Shown piece after piece: positions 1-7,414 of a stretch of DNA of 64,000 bases (position 1 is the first letter of the stretch; each line of letters opens with the position of its first letter). The translations under genes and the position numbers were made by a program. The stretch covers positions 4,221,001 through 4,285,000 of the forward strand of contig NZ_CP020104.1 in assembly GCF_002056795.1 (NCBI RefSeq), in the 5' to 3' direction. A model generated the notes under the pieces. That model was not told where the DNA came from and did not search any database. It saw only the letters and a program-made list of their open reading frames with translations. This DNA comes from Spirosoma aerolatum. GTDB lineage: Bacteria; Bacteroidota; Bacteroidia; Cytophagales; Spirosomataceae.

Positions 1-1064
1 AGTTTCACATCGTCAAGGTGCTTATGCTTCGTTTTTAGGAACGGGAACAGGAAATCATCCGGCTCTTTATCTTTGGCATAGTCCAGAAGAATCGGCAGGA
101 TTTCGTCCTCGACGTAGATATATTTCGTCTTATCTGTTTTCAGAGCCGTCGTCATAAAGCGGTATTTACGTACCGGCACATTATCAACAATCTGCCATTC
201 GGTTGTTAGCTGCGATACCCGCGCCATGATCAAATCCCGCGCCCGGAGGCCATGCAGGAAATAACTACACAGATAAATATTACGGGCATTGTTCAGTGTG
301 CATTCGCCTTTGGTTTGAGTCGGCAATTTGGCCGCTGCCAGAATCATTACTTCGGCTTCGCTGAGTTGCACCCGGCGCGTTGGCGCACTCTCAAAGATTC
401 GCCCCCGGAGTGGGTCCAGTTCGTCGGGCAGTTTATGCTTAACGATAAAGGCCCGAATGTACTGGTGCAATTTGCGCAGTTTCTCGGATGTCGAATTTCT
501 ACGGCTCGCATCGGTAGACCCCTTCCGGTTGGTTTCTTTCGTCAGCAGGTACGTTTCAAAATCTTCCATTACCTGGGGCGAAAGCTGATAAATTGTAAAA
601 TCCCCCGTTTTTGGGTCGAGCCCCATAAAGCGACACAAAGCCCGTAGGTAGTACTCCTGATTGTTGGCCGTTCCTTCCTGCCCCCGGTCACGATACCGCT
701 GAATGGCATGACGAATGAAAGCCGCCAGCGAATCGCTGGAAGTCTGCTCTATGCGTTGTTTGACATCATCAGCCGTGAAGGGCTGGCCGATTTCAGTCAA
801 TCGCTTTTTAGCGGCCTCTCCCCTATCGAGCCACGCTTTTAATATGCCGTTCTGGGTGTTAACCGCATCGGCAGTGCCGTAGGATTTGCGCACCCAGTTT
901 TCTTTATCTTTGGTAGCGTCCGGGTTAAAATGCTTTTCGCGGAGGTACACCCCCGTACCGATGTATTTATGCTTGCGCTGATAGGTAATGCGTAGCAGTA
1001 CCAACTGCGTACCGTCGTCCCTGACGGTTTCGTTCTGGATAAAGCGAAAGGTTACTGAAGCCAT
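1..1064 (-). CDS. int: Phage tyrosine recombinase (integrase), C-terminal part cut by the window edge
   Basis: The reading frame is open from ATG at 1064 down to base 1, about 354 codons without a stop. Residues 1-110 look like the Arm-type DNA-binding domain common in Bacteroidota integrases (RITYQRKHKYIGTGVYL near residue 25). A SAM-like core-binding domain follows, then the start of the catalytic domain with FLHGLRARDLIMAR, which contains the first catalytic arginine. The H-x-x-R box and the tyrosine nucleophile lie beyond the edge. The gene starts 7 bases after the repressor stop, so the two are probably cotranscribed. It should catalyse integration and excision at the att site. Confidence 0.92.
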   Translation of the reverse strand, partial: MASVTFRFIQNETVRDDGTQLVLLRITYQRKHKYIGTGVYLREKHFNPDATKDKENWVRKSYGTADAVNTQNGILKAWLDRGEAAKKRLTEIGQPFTADDVKQRIEQTSSDSLAAFIRHAIQRYRDRGQEGTANNQEYYLRALCRFMGLDPKTGDFTIYQLSPQVMEDFETYLLTKETNRKGSTDASRRNSTSEKLRKLHQYIRAFIVKHKLPDELDPLRGRIFESAPTRRVQLSEAEVMILAAAKLPTQTKGECTLNNARNIYLCSYFLHGLRARDLIMARVSQLTTEWQIVDNVPVRKYRFMTTALKTDKTKYIYVEDEILPILLDYAKDKEPDDFLFPFLKTKHKHLDDVK

Positions 1065-1070
1065 AACGGT

Positions 1071-2039
1071 CTAGGCTGTCAGGCCGAAAATAATCCCGGC
1101 GATTGAGAACATTAAGGAAATATCGGATTTGCGGAGCTGCACCGAACCGCCGTTGCCAGCAGTATAGCTACCGAGTTCGAGAACGCCGGTCGTACGAATG
1201 TTGTTGGCTACAATTTTCTTAACCAGAAACTGCCCGTCGTTGGTCACAACGGCAACCGTTCCGTCGTAGAGCTTGGAGTAGTCGGCAGGCTCAAGCTGAA
1301 TGCCGAGAACCCAGTAACCGGGAAAATACAGCGGTTCCATCCTGTCACCGGCTGCAATCTCGATAGCAAAAGCACGTTTAAAGTTATCCTCGGTTACGGC
1401 CTGTTTAGGTGCGTACATAACTTTATCCGTCTGAACGGCAGGCATAAAGTTCGCTTGCAGATTAGCCAGAAACTGAGTCGTTAGCCTGGGTCGGTCGCTG
1501 ACCGAGAGTTTAGGTACTGCTATTAGGTTGGTTGGCACGTTTGTTCCAGCATTACGGCCTGCCCCGAATACTTCTTCCGGCGTTACGGGACGGCCCAGGA
1601 GTTTCGACAACCCTTCCAGTAAGGCACTCTGAACGCTCTGTCGAAACCGAATTGTATTGTAATAAGCCCCTACCTGATTTCTTGATACGCCAATCGATTC
1701 AGCAATAATATTCTGATTGAGCTTCGGCTTGTGCCGTTCCACGAAGCGCCGAAATCGCTGCCCTTCATGATCAGGTGAAGATAACGACTCAATGGAAGAA
1801 CCGGGCCGGAGTGTAATTGTTTTTGGTAGTGTGTCGTCGTCTTCATCCGTCAGCCAGTCGAGCGTAACTTCGGTAAAATGGTCGGCAATTTTTTGCAGCG
1901 TGTCGTGACTCGGTTTATTAGGCGAACCGCGTTCTAGCCGAGTCATAGTCGAAGGAGCAACCCCGATGAGTTTGGAAAAGCGATTTTGATTCAATCCGGT
2001 CAAATCGCGTATGGCTGCGATTTTTTCATTTGTCGTCAT
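1071..2039 (-). CDS. Phage repressor: two HTH regions plus S24/LexA-like domain lacking the catalytic serine
   Basis: The chosen start gives 322 residues. It begins MTTNEKIAAIRDLTGLNQNR, an XRE-type HTH. An in-frame ATG at 2144 exists but lies inside the promoter/operator region. A second HTH-like stretch follows (NQNIIAESIGVSRNQVGAYY, about residue 105). The C-terminal third matches the S24 peptidase/repressor fold. However, where the family has GDSMEP this protein has GDRMEP (AGG codon, plus-strand bases 1341-1343), and the second GD is GY. Family knowledge says that serine is the nucleophile of RecA-stimulated self-cleavage, so this repressor is probably not cleaved. A lysine at the general-base position remains (FLVKKI). 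It is the obvious candidate to bind the repeated 16-bp palindromes. Confidence 0.85.
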   Translation of the reverse strand: MTTNEKIAAIRDLTGLNQNRFSKLIGVAPSTMTRLERGSPNKPSHDTLQKIADHFTEVTLDWLTDEDDDTLPKTITLRPGSSIESLSSPDHEGQRFRRFVERHKPKLNQNIIAESIGVSRNQVGAYYNTIRFRQSVQSALLEGLSKLLGRPVTPEEVFGAGRNAGTNVPTNLIAVPKLSVSDRPRLTTQFLANLQANFMPAVQTDKVMYAPKQAVTEDNFKRAFAIEIAAGDRMEPLYFPGYWVLGIQLEPADYSKLYDGTVAVVTNDGQFLVKKIVANNIRTTGVLELGSYTAGNGGSVQLRKSDISLMFSIAGIIFGLTA

Positions 2040-2081
2040 GGGGGTTAGTGTTAATGTTTGGTTCTTCTGGCTGAGCATAGA

Positions 2082-2160
2082 CATAATAGTAATATTATTA
2101 TGTGTTTTTCTTGCGTTGAATAATTTCGATGTTAATATTTGCAAAGTATATTATTAACAT
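2082..2160. promoter_or_regulatory. Divergent switch region between repressor and early genes
   Basis: This AT-rich stretch lies between the likely start of the repressor (2039, minus) and of the Cro-like gene (2192, plus). It contains GTAATATTA at 2089-2097, a good half of the prophage operator, followed by a degenerate second half, and another relaxed match near 2146-2160. A rightward promoter is possible: TTG at 2111-2113 and an ATTTG-ending -7-like element near 2138. The layout is that of a lysis/lysogeny control region, with weaker operators than elsewhere in the prophage. Confidence 0.6.
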
Positions 2161-2191
2161 AGCACAAAATTTAGCAAAAGGTTTAAATCCT

Positions 2192-2458
2192 ATGCAAACA
2201 ATCGAAAAAGATTTTTCAGCGGTTACGCAAAAACTAGGCTATGGAGAGGTAGCCTCAAAGGCTGGCGTTTCGTATCAGGCCGTATCAAACTTTGCGGCTG
2301 AACCGCGTCCAGGGCATAAGTACCGCGTTCGGCTTCGTATCCTTGACGTAGTGATTGCAAGTGCCGAAAGTCGCGTCTCTCAGCTTCGGGCCGAAGCTGA
2401 TCAATTAGAAAAACAAATAACCGGCTTGAAAGAATGGAAAACGGAGTTCGGCAAATAG
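2192..2458 (+). CDS. Small HTH protein, Cro-like by position
   Basis: It has 88 residues from MQTIEKDFSAV. The in-frame ATG at 2129 lies upstream of any plausible transcription start, so the internal start is preferred. GYGEVASKAGVSYQAVSNF (about residues 15-33) reads as a helix-turn-helix. The C-terminal half (SRVSQLRAEADQLEKQIT) is a short coiled coil that could dimerise. It is transcribed divergently from the repressor and is the first rightward gene, the position of cro in lambdoid switches. That role is inferred from position and the HTH only. Confidence 0.6.
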   Translation: MQTIEKDFSAVTQKLGYGEVASKAGVSYQAVSNFAAEPRPGHKYRVRLRILDVVIASAESRVSQLRAEADQLEKQITGLKEWKTEFGK

Positions 2459-2799
2459 ATTCGTCTGGCATGGTTGCAGTGCCGCTTGCGCTCTGGCAAA
2501 CGATGGAACGGATTGTGGATAGCTACGAGGAAGTAATCAACCGTTTAGACTTGCTGGAATCGGTTACGGTCACTAACAGCGAGTACATGAATCGAAAAGA
2601 TGCAATGCTTTTTTTGCATGTAGGTAGTACTAAGCTGTGGGAACTGACACGATCAGGCGAGATCGAAACGAACGGAAAAACCGGCAAACCGCTCTATAAA
2701 ACGAGTTCCTGCCGTCAATACCTTCTCGGTCAGGGCTATAGCAAAGAATTCGTACAGGAACGCTTTAGGGATATTCTGCGGGAAAAACAAAAAAAATAA
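2434..2799 (+). CDS. HTH protein of the excisionase/AlpA type
   Basis: The protein has 121 residues and overlaps the upstream gene by 25 bases. A predicted coiled segment (ERIVDSYEEVINRLDLLE) precedes MNRKDAMLFLHVGSTKLWEL, which fits the winged-helix domain of MerR/excisionase-type proteins of Bacteroidota mobile elements, ending with a basic tail. It may act as excisionase or as an early regulator. A second gene of similar design lies at 53042-53356, so which of the two assists excision is open. Confidence 0.6.
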   Translation: MENGVRQIDSSGMVAVPLALWQTMERIVDSYEEVINRLDLLESVTVTNSEYMNRKDAMLFLHVGSTKLWELTRSGEIETNGKTGKPLYKTSSCRQYLLGQGYSKEFVQERFRDILREKQKK

Positions 2800-2809
2800 A
2801 CCTTTTTGC

Positions 2810-2840
2810 TTGCGCAATGTTAATATTAATATTACTATTG
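2810..2840 (+). promoter_or_regulatory. Early promoter with embedded operator
   Basis: TTG at 2810-2812, 20 bases, then TACTATTG at 2833-2840 gives a Bacteroidota-type promoter. TTAATATTAATATTAC at 2820-2835 is the prophage palindrome with one changed base, and its final TAC is the start of the -7 box. It should drive the genes from 2920 on. Confidence 0.75.
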
Positions 2841-2894
2841 CAGTGTCATTTACAAAAAACGCTGACCGCATCGCAGACAGCGTTTAGACAATCT

Positions 2895-2908
2895 AACAGA
2901 TTAACACG
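2895..2908 (+). promoter_or_regulatory. AACAGATTAACA 5' leader motif
   Basis: AACAGATTAACACG lies 12 bases before the ATG at 2920. It is one of five copies of this leader in the prophage, and the only one not directly abutting the start codon. A small inverted repeat (ACACG/CGTGT) sits between the motif and the ATG. Confidence 0.6.
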
Positions 2909-2919
2909 ATAAACGTGTC

Positions 2920-3306
2920 ATGAGCACAAAGGTAAAAAAGTCACAGAAACGACGCATGAATGCCCTGCTGCAAATCGCAATGATGCAGGCCGTACATGTA
3001 CACAGCTACAAGCGTCCTGAATGGGCCAAATGCTACAATGTTAATCCGCTGACGGATACGGCCAGCTTTTATTTCAGCAGTTCGCACGGTGCGCAGGTCG
3101 GCAACGGTGAATGTACGCTCCCGATCTGGATTCACGAGGATAACAATGAAATCATTCGTCGGCTGGTTGAATGCATTCGCAATGTTACCGGCGAAGCCGA
3201 ACACAACTACCGTCGTCAGGTACGTCAGGCTGCACAGGTAGCTCTTGCTGCGTTCCCCGATCAACGGCAGTCAATCGCGCAAACCGTCTCTTTTCTTGTT
3301 CATTAA
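2920..3306 (+). CDS. Hypothetical early protein, 128 residues
   Basis: No family was recognised. The N-terminus is basic (MSTKVKKSQKRR), the middle has alternating polar and aromatic residues (NPLTDTASFYFSSSHG), and the C-terminal half is predicted helical with many Arg and Gln. It is the first gene of the operator-controlled early unit at 2810, preceded by the shared AACAGATTAACA leader, so it is expected to be made soon after induction. Confidence 0.75.
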   Translation: MSTKVKKSQKRRMNALLQIAMMQAVHVHSYKRPEWAKCYNVNPLTDTASFYFSSSHGAQVGNGECTLPIWIHEDNNEIIRRLVECIRNVTGEAEHNYRRQVRQAAQVALAAFPDQRQSIAQTVSFLVH

Positions 3307-3307
3307 T

Positions 3308-3323
3308 GTAATATTAATATTAC
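3308..3323. promoter_or_regulatory. Operator palindrome abutting a start codon
   Basis: A perfect GTAATATTAATATTAC ends one base before the ATG at 3325. No good -7 box follows it, so it may act as a transcription roadblock or occlude the next gene rather than sit inside a promoter. Confidence 0.7.
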
Positions 3324-3324
3324 C

Positions 3325-3513
3325 ATGAAGAAAACAAAGACTTACGCTAGGTACGCTGACTTTCTGGCCTTTATGGGTCTGCTGGTATACGGTCGGCTCG
3401 GCTTAAAACTGCTATTGGTTCATCAGGTCGGGGGCGCTTTTGCGGTACTCGGTATTCTCATCGTCTGGGAAATTCTCTGTGTGTTCGCACTCCGTAAACA
3501 ACACCGGGCATGA
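3325..3513 (+). CDS. Small membrane protein, two predicted helices
   Basis: It has 62 residues: a basic N-terminus (MKKTKTYARY), a hydrophobic segment at about 14-32 and a second at about 37-56, ending in RKQHRA. This gives a hairpin in the inner membrane. Function unknown. Small early membrane proteins of phages often act in superinfection exclusion or host takeover, but nothing here proves it. It overlaps the next gene by 4 bases. Confidence 0.7.
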   Translation: MKKTKTYARYADFLAFMGLLVYGRLGLKLLLVHQVGGAFAVLGILIVWEILCVFALRKQHRA

Positions 3514-4460
3514 CCGTCAACGACACAATGCTGACAATGGACGATGTAGATAATTTGCTCTACATCTACGCGAATCAGACGGTATTGCTGACCCAGCCCC
3601 GTATGATTCGGAGAATCGATGCGCTGGATAGTCGGTATTACTATACGATTGACGGCGACGAAGCAACGTTCTACATTTCTACAACGAGCTTCATTAAGAA
3701 GGTAACGCCAACGAGTCCGCACCTGATCGAATGGTTCAAGAAGCACGGCCAGCAGGCCGACATCCTGCGCGATCAGGCGGCAGATTTCGGAACGCTGATG
3801 CACATCTGTTTTGCCGATTACCACCAAAAAGGCTACAACTTCAACGATACCGCCAACCGCGTCAGAAGCTACCTCTTACAGTACGATCATCCGCTGGCGC
3901 TGGCTGGCGAGTGGACGAAGAAACTGAATAAGGCTGTAACCAGTTACGCCAAGTTCTGCGCTGATTTCGAGATTGAGCCTATTCTAATCGAGGGCATGTT
4001 AGCCAGCGATGAAATGGGCATCGCCGGTACACTTGATCTGGTAGCCTATGCGACGGTTACTACAAAAATCGGCAAGGGCAAGGACGCAACAACGAAGCGC
4101 GAACGCAGGCTGGTCAATATCGACTTTAAATCTGGCGGCATTCACAAATCGGCTCAGATGCAGCTCGCGCTGAATAAACTGATTTTCGAGGAAAATTTCC
4201 CGCATCTGGAAATCGCTGAAAACTGGTCTTGGAGTCCGAAAGATTTCCAGTCTGAACCGACCTACACGCTGGTTAATCAGACCAAAACGATTTATACGCC
4301 TGCACTGATCGATCATTATCTGGCAATCTATGCTGCCGAATACGGCGGAGAGCTTGACAACAAGACATTCCATCAATTCACCGGCACTATTCACCCCGGC
4401 AATCCAATCGCCCAGCATCACAGGGCAGTAGGCGTAGCCGAAGCCATACTGCCCTACTAA
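3510..4460 (+). CDS. PD-(D/E)XK nuclease, RecB/Cas4-like
   Basis: The 316-residue protein has GTLMHICF near residue 95 (the conserved His of RecB-family nucleases), GTLDLVAY near residue 174 (catalytic Asp) and VNIDFKSGG near residue 207 (the D-x-K element). A glutamine-rich helix (SAQMQLALNK) follows, as in motif QxxxY-like regions. The family processes double-stranded DNA ends and in phages serves recombination or host DNA degradation. It sits in the early replication/recombination block. An internal ATG (MLTMDDV) is an alternative start. Confidence 0.8.
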   Translation: MTVNDTMLTMDDVDNLLYIYANQTVLLTQPRMIRRIDALDSRYYYTIDGDEATFYISTTSFIKKVTPTSPHLIEWFKKHGQQADILRDQAADFGTLMHICFADYHQKGYNFNDTANRVRSYLLQYDHPLALAGEWTKKLNKAVTSYAKFCADFEIEPILIEGMLASDEMGIAGTLDLVAYATVTTKIGKGKDATTKRERRLVNIDFKSGGIHKSAQMQLALNKLIFEENFPHLEIAENWSWSPKDFQSEPTYTLVNQTKTIYTPALIDHYLAIYAAEYGGELDNKTFHQFTGTIHPGNPIAQHHRAVGVAEAILPY

Positions 4461-4472
4461 ACACTCAACGTC

Positions 4473-4685
4473 ATGTTCATTCGTGTAACCCAAATCAACG
4501 GCGACAGCAAGCGCGTCACTATCGGCTTGCGATACATCATTATGGTCGAACCGTACGATCAGCCCAGCGAACCGAACATCCACGCCATTATAACGCTGCC
4601 TCATCGGGTCTGCAACGTAGCGGAAACCTACGACGAAATAGACGCGCTGATTGAAGCGGCAAGACGAAGACGATCAAGACAATAA
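4473..4685 (+). CDS. Small FlbD-like fold protein
   Basis: It has 70 residues. The pattern MFIRVTQING, IGLRYIIMVEP, AIITLPHRVCNVAETYDEI resembles the short beta-rich FlbD family, which in Bacteroidota is often phage-borne and unrelated to flagella. The C-terminus is a basic tail (RRRRSRQ). No function can be assigned. Confidence 0.65.
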   Translation: MFIRVTQINGDSKRVTIGLRYIIMVEPYDQPSEPNIHAIITLPHRVCNVAETYDEIDALIEAARRRRSRQ

Positions 4686-4710
4686 TTCACCTCTCCAAAC
4701 AATCCAGACA

Positions 4711-5535
4711 ATGCGAATTCAAAACAACCCTCTGCAAAAGGCTGTGCCCAATGTGCCGCCAGCAGCCAAACGAACATTACCCGAAGTAGGCCGTATCAGC
4801 ATCGGCGAAAAAGGCTACACCGCCGATAACCGGGCCTTTCCGAAGTCTACTGATTACTTCGTTGTTCGCTCACGATTCGACCAAAAGGTAACAGCACAAT
4901 ACGGTGACAAACCGACCGAACTACCTGTATTCTTTTACTCGGATGACTTCAACGAAGTATGTACTGAGCGGCTTGAAATCCGGGACAAAGCCGGGGCACT
5001 GTATGCCTACGGCGACGGAGAAACCTTTTACGTATATAGTAAAGGGGCATACCTGCCGGTAACAATCGACAAACGGCCTGATCTGATTGAAAGCTGCGAA
5101 AACTATCTGAAACAACAGGCAGGCAGTCAGGCTAAATACATCAAATGGGCGCATGTGCTGACGATGCGTTTCTGCATCAAAAATGTGCCGGTACTCGGTT
5201 ACTGGCAGTTCAGCACCAAAGGCGTTGACACATCGATTCCAAACCTACGGGACCGCTTCGACGGTAGTATGCAGGCATTCGGCAGCGTTCGGTTTCTGCC
5301 GTTCTCGCTGACGATCAAGAAAGTAAAGTCCAACAAACCGGGTGTAACCGACTCTTATCCGGTTGTCGATCTGGTGCCCATGTTTTCGATGGAAACCGGG
5401 CTACAGGTCAGCAAGTATCTGGCTGAGCATCCAACCGAAAATCCGGCAAAGCTGGCACTGATGGACTTATCTAAACCGCTGGAACTTGGGTCCAACGGTC
5501 TGCTACTCGGTAGCGGGGAAGGAGGTGAGGCATGA
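4711..5535 (+). CDS. Recombination-directionality-factor-like / DNA-binding phage protein
   Basis: The start at 4711 (MRIQNNPLQ, 274 residues) is preferred over an upstream in-frame codon that overlaps the previous gene. GRISIGEKGYTADNRAFPKS followed by TDYFVVRSRFDQKVTAQYG matches the opening of the gp3-like family of serine-integrase directionality factors and related phage DNA-binding proteins. As the resident integrase is a tyrosine enzyme, a directionality role is doubtful; single-strand annealing or another DNA-metabolism role is as likely. It overlaps the methylase-like gene by 4 bases. Confidence 0.45.
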   Translation: MRIQNNPLQKAVPNVPPAAKRTLPEVGRISIGEKGYTADNRAFPKSTDYFVVRSRFDQKVTAQYGDKPTELPVFFYSDDFNEVCTERLEIRDKAGALYAYGDGETFYVYSKGAYLPVTIDKRPDLIESCENYLKQQAGSQAKYIKWAHVLTMRFCIKNVPVLGYWQFSTKGVDTSIPNLRDRFDGSMQAFGSVRFLPFSLTIKKVKSNKPGVTDSYPVVDLVPMFSMETGLQVSKYLAEHPTENPAKLALMDLSKPLELGSNGLLLGSGEGGEA

Positions 5536-6329
5536 AAGCAATGGCAAAAAGTATCCGGGGGTTAGCCTACCGTCATGGCACATATAATGTATTTGCTGAT
5601 TTCTGCGAAATGGCCGCAATCTCGTTTTCCAATACTGTTGATCTACGAAACTGTCAGAAACGGGAAGAACGCTACCTGTCTATAGTCAAAAAGTACAGCA
5701 GCGAAGAAATCAATCTGTTTCCTGAGCTGCTGGGCATGTTGACCATAGAAATGGAGAGCGAACCCCGCGATGTCTTGGGCGAACTATTCCACGAACTAGA
5801 ACTGCACAACGAACACGCCGGGCAATTCTTTACGCCGTACCACCTCTGCGAAATGATGTCAAAAATGACATACGGGGACGAAATGCAGGCTATCGTTGAT
5901 CAGAAAGGATTCGTTACAGCACACGAACCCGCCTGCGGTTCGGGGGCGATGATCATCGCGCTGGCGCATACCATGCTTGATAAGAAAATTAACTATCAGC
6001 AATGCCTGCATGTAAGCGCAATTGACCTCGACAGCCGATGTGTTCACATGGCCTATGTTCAGTTCAGTCTGCTAAACATACCTGCCGTAGTGTATGTGGG
6101 CAATACGCTCACAATGGAAATGCGTGACGCTTGGTACACTCCTGCACATATTATAGGCGGCTGGAACTGGCGACTGAATAAGCCCGAAACAACGGCCATG
6201 CAGAAAGTCATTGAACTACTGACGACCGCAGAGCCAGCAGCCCCGGCAAAGATCAGCATCCCCAACAGACCACGACCGACAACCCCGCTGAAACGGGTTA
6301 AGCCAATCAATCAATTAGCCATTTTCTAA
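5532..6329 (+). CDS. HsdM-like N6-adenine methylase fold, catalytic motif not seen
   Basis: It has 265 residues. NEHAGQFFTPYHLCEMM near residue 95 and EPACGSGAMIIALAHTML near residue 133 (SAM-binding motif I), then VSAIDLDSRCVHMAYVQ (motif II), are hallmarks of type I-like adenine methylases. The expected NPPY/NPPF motif IV is missing: after YVGNTLTMEMRDAWY the chain reads TPAHIIGGWNW. The family is real but activity is uncertain; it could bind SAM or DNA without methylating, for instance as an anti-restriction decoy. A Pro-rich basic tail ends the protein. Confidence 0.72.
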   Translation: MKAMAKSIRGLAYRHGTYNVFADFCEMAAISFSNTVDLRNCQKREERYLSIVKKYSSEEINLFPELLGMLTIEMESEPRDVLGELFHELELHNEHAGQFFTPYHLCEMMSKMTYGDEMQAIVDQKGFVTAHEPACGSGAMIIALAHTMLDKKINYQQCLHVSAIDLDSRCVHMAYVQFSLLNIPAVVYVGNTLTMEMRDAWYTPAHIIGGWNWRLNKPETTAMQKVIELLTTAEPAAPAKISIPNRPRPTTPLKRVKPINQLAIF

Positions 6330-6334
6330 CAGCC

Positions 6335-6406
6335 ATGAGCTACTATCTCTGTAAATACAACGGCGACAATATTACACCCCTTGACAATAAACCTTATAAA
6401 TCATGA
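6335..6406 (+). CDS. Possible 23-residue peptide
   Basis: ATG at 6335 opens a 23-codon frame beginning MSYYLCKYNGDN and ending with TGA at 6404-6406, overlapping the ATG of the next gene by 4 bases like many real junctions here. It could be a translated microprotein or only a coupling device. Confidence 0.3.
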   Translation: MSYYLCKYNGDNITPLDNKPYKS

Positions 6407-6951
6407 AAACTATTCTAACTGACAAAGGACTAATTCTGGCAAGGCTAATAGCTGGGCAGACGCTAACAATCAATGACCGAAGCTGGCCCAACTGCGGGGC
6501 ATGGCTAAACAAATGGACTGAACGAGAAATCGAGGTTGATTACCTGTTCGCTATATCGCTTTTTAATCTCCAATGCCTGCAACTGGAAAGCGGCAATTTC
6601 GAGACTGGCGAACGTCATTATTTCTTTCGGGTTGTCACGCGAAAGCGGCATCGGAAATGGAGACTGGAAGTCACGAGAGACGACGAATCTGAACGCCTAT
6701 TGCCACTAGCCGAAGCAAAGTTGAAATACAAATCGAAAGCGATTCACTTTAAAATCAACTATCGGTATCAGCTTTATCAAGGTATCGAAAGAGACTTAAA
6801 GAAAGGCAGCGTACGCCCTGAATTACATCTTGCTAGGTACAATACAGCTCGCAGGATGCTGAAAAATGATTTTCTCGCCTATCTGGTGCGTGTTGATAAC
6901 ACTAAACACGAGCCGTCAAAACTCTGGTATTCATTCGCAATAAGCCACTAA
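6403..6951 (+). CDS. Hypothetical early protein, 182 residues
   Basis: No family recognised. The chain is rich in Arg, Tyr and Trp, with a basic middle (RVVTRKRHRKWRLEVTRD) and a helical C-terminal half (ERDLKKGSVRPELHLARYNTARRML). It lies between two methylase genes and 7 bases before the MazG-like gene. Confidence 0.65.
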   Translation: MKTILTDKGLILARLIAGQTLTINDRSWPNCGAWLNKWTEREIEVDYLFAISLFNLQCLQLESGNFETGERHYFFRVVTRKRHRKWRLEVTRDDESERLLPLAEAKLKYKSKAIHFKINYRYQLYQGIERDLKKGSVRPELHLARYNTARRMLKNDFLAYLVRVDNTKHEPSKLWYSFAISH

Positions 6952-6958
6952 TAAATAT

Positions 6959-7414
6959 ATGACCGCTGAACAAGTAATTGAATTAGTAGTCGCTGAACGC
7001 GAGCGGCAGATTGCCAAATGGGGCAAACAGAATCTAAAGCTGTTTTTCTGGATTCTGATCTTACAGGAAGAATTAGGCGAAGTCGCTAAAGCGATCATTG
7101 ACGAAGAGCCGAAAGAAAACCTGCTGAACGAAGCCGTACAGGTTACAGCAGTAGCGGTTCAGATGTGCGAATGGGCCAGTGAGTTAGTCGGCTGGCCCTG
7201 TAATTCGCGGGAAGTTCTAGGGTTAGTCTTTGCGAGACGGAAACTATCAGACGGTTTAGCGATGAACGCACATTTAGAGCTTACATCACTGATAGGGATG
7301 CTGTGCACTACAAAACACGACAACATTTATCAGGAAGCTCAATTCGCATCGTCTTACCTGCAACAGATCGTTTTCAATGGTTGCTTATTAATCTACCGTC
7401 TATCAGAGCAATGA
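6959..7414 (+). CDS. MazG-like NTP pyrophosphohydrolase
   Basis: It has 151 residues. ERERQIAKWG near residue 13, then LQEELGEVAKAIIDEE (the E-E-x-x-E metal motif) and NLLNEAVQVTAVAVQM (second acidic helix), match the phage branch of MazG-like all-alpha pyrophosphatases. These hydrolyse nucleoside triphosphates or alarmones, which may adjust nucleotide pools. It overlaps the start of the cytosine methylase gene by 4 bases (ATGA). Confidence 0.75.
   Translation: MTAEQVIELVVAERERQIAKWGKQNLKLFFWILILQEELGEVAKAIIDEEPKENLLNEAVQVTAVAVQMCEWASELVGWPCNSREVLGLVFARRKLSDGLAMNAHLELTSLIGMLCTTKHDNIYQEAQFASSYLQQIVFNGCLLIYRLSEQ

Noticed and set aside
252..647. Plus-strand frames over the integrase
   Set aside because: Antisense of a continuous 354-codon integrase frame with recognisable motifs.
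1..2144. Start of the repressor at 2144 (357 residues)
   Set aside because: The extra N-terminus lies over the operator-like switch region; the HTH domain starts naturally at 2039.
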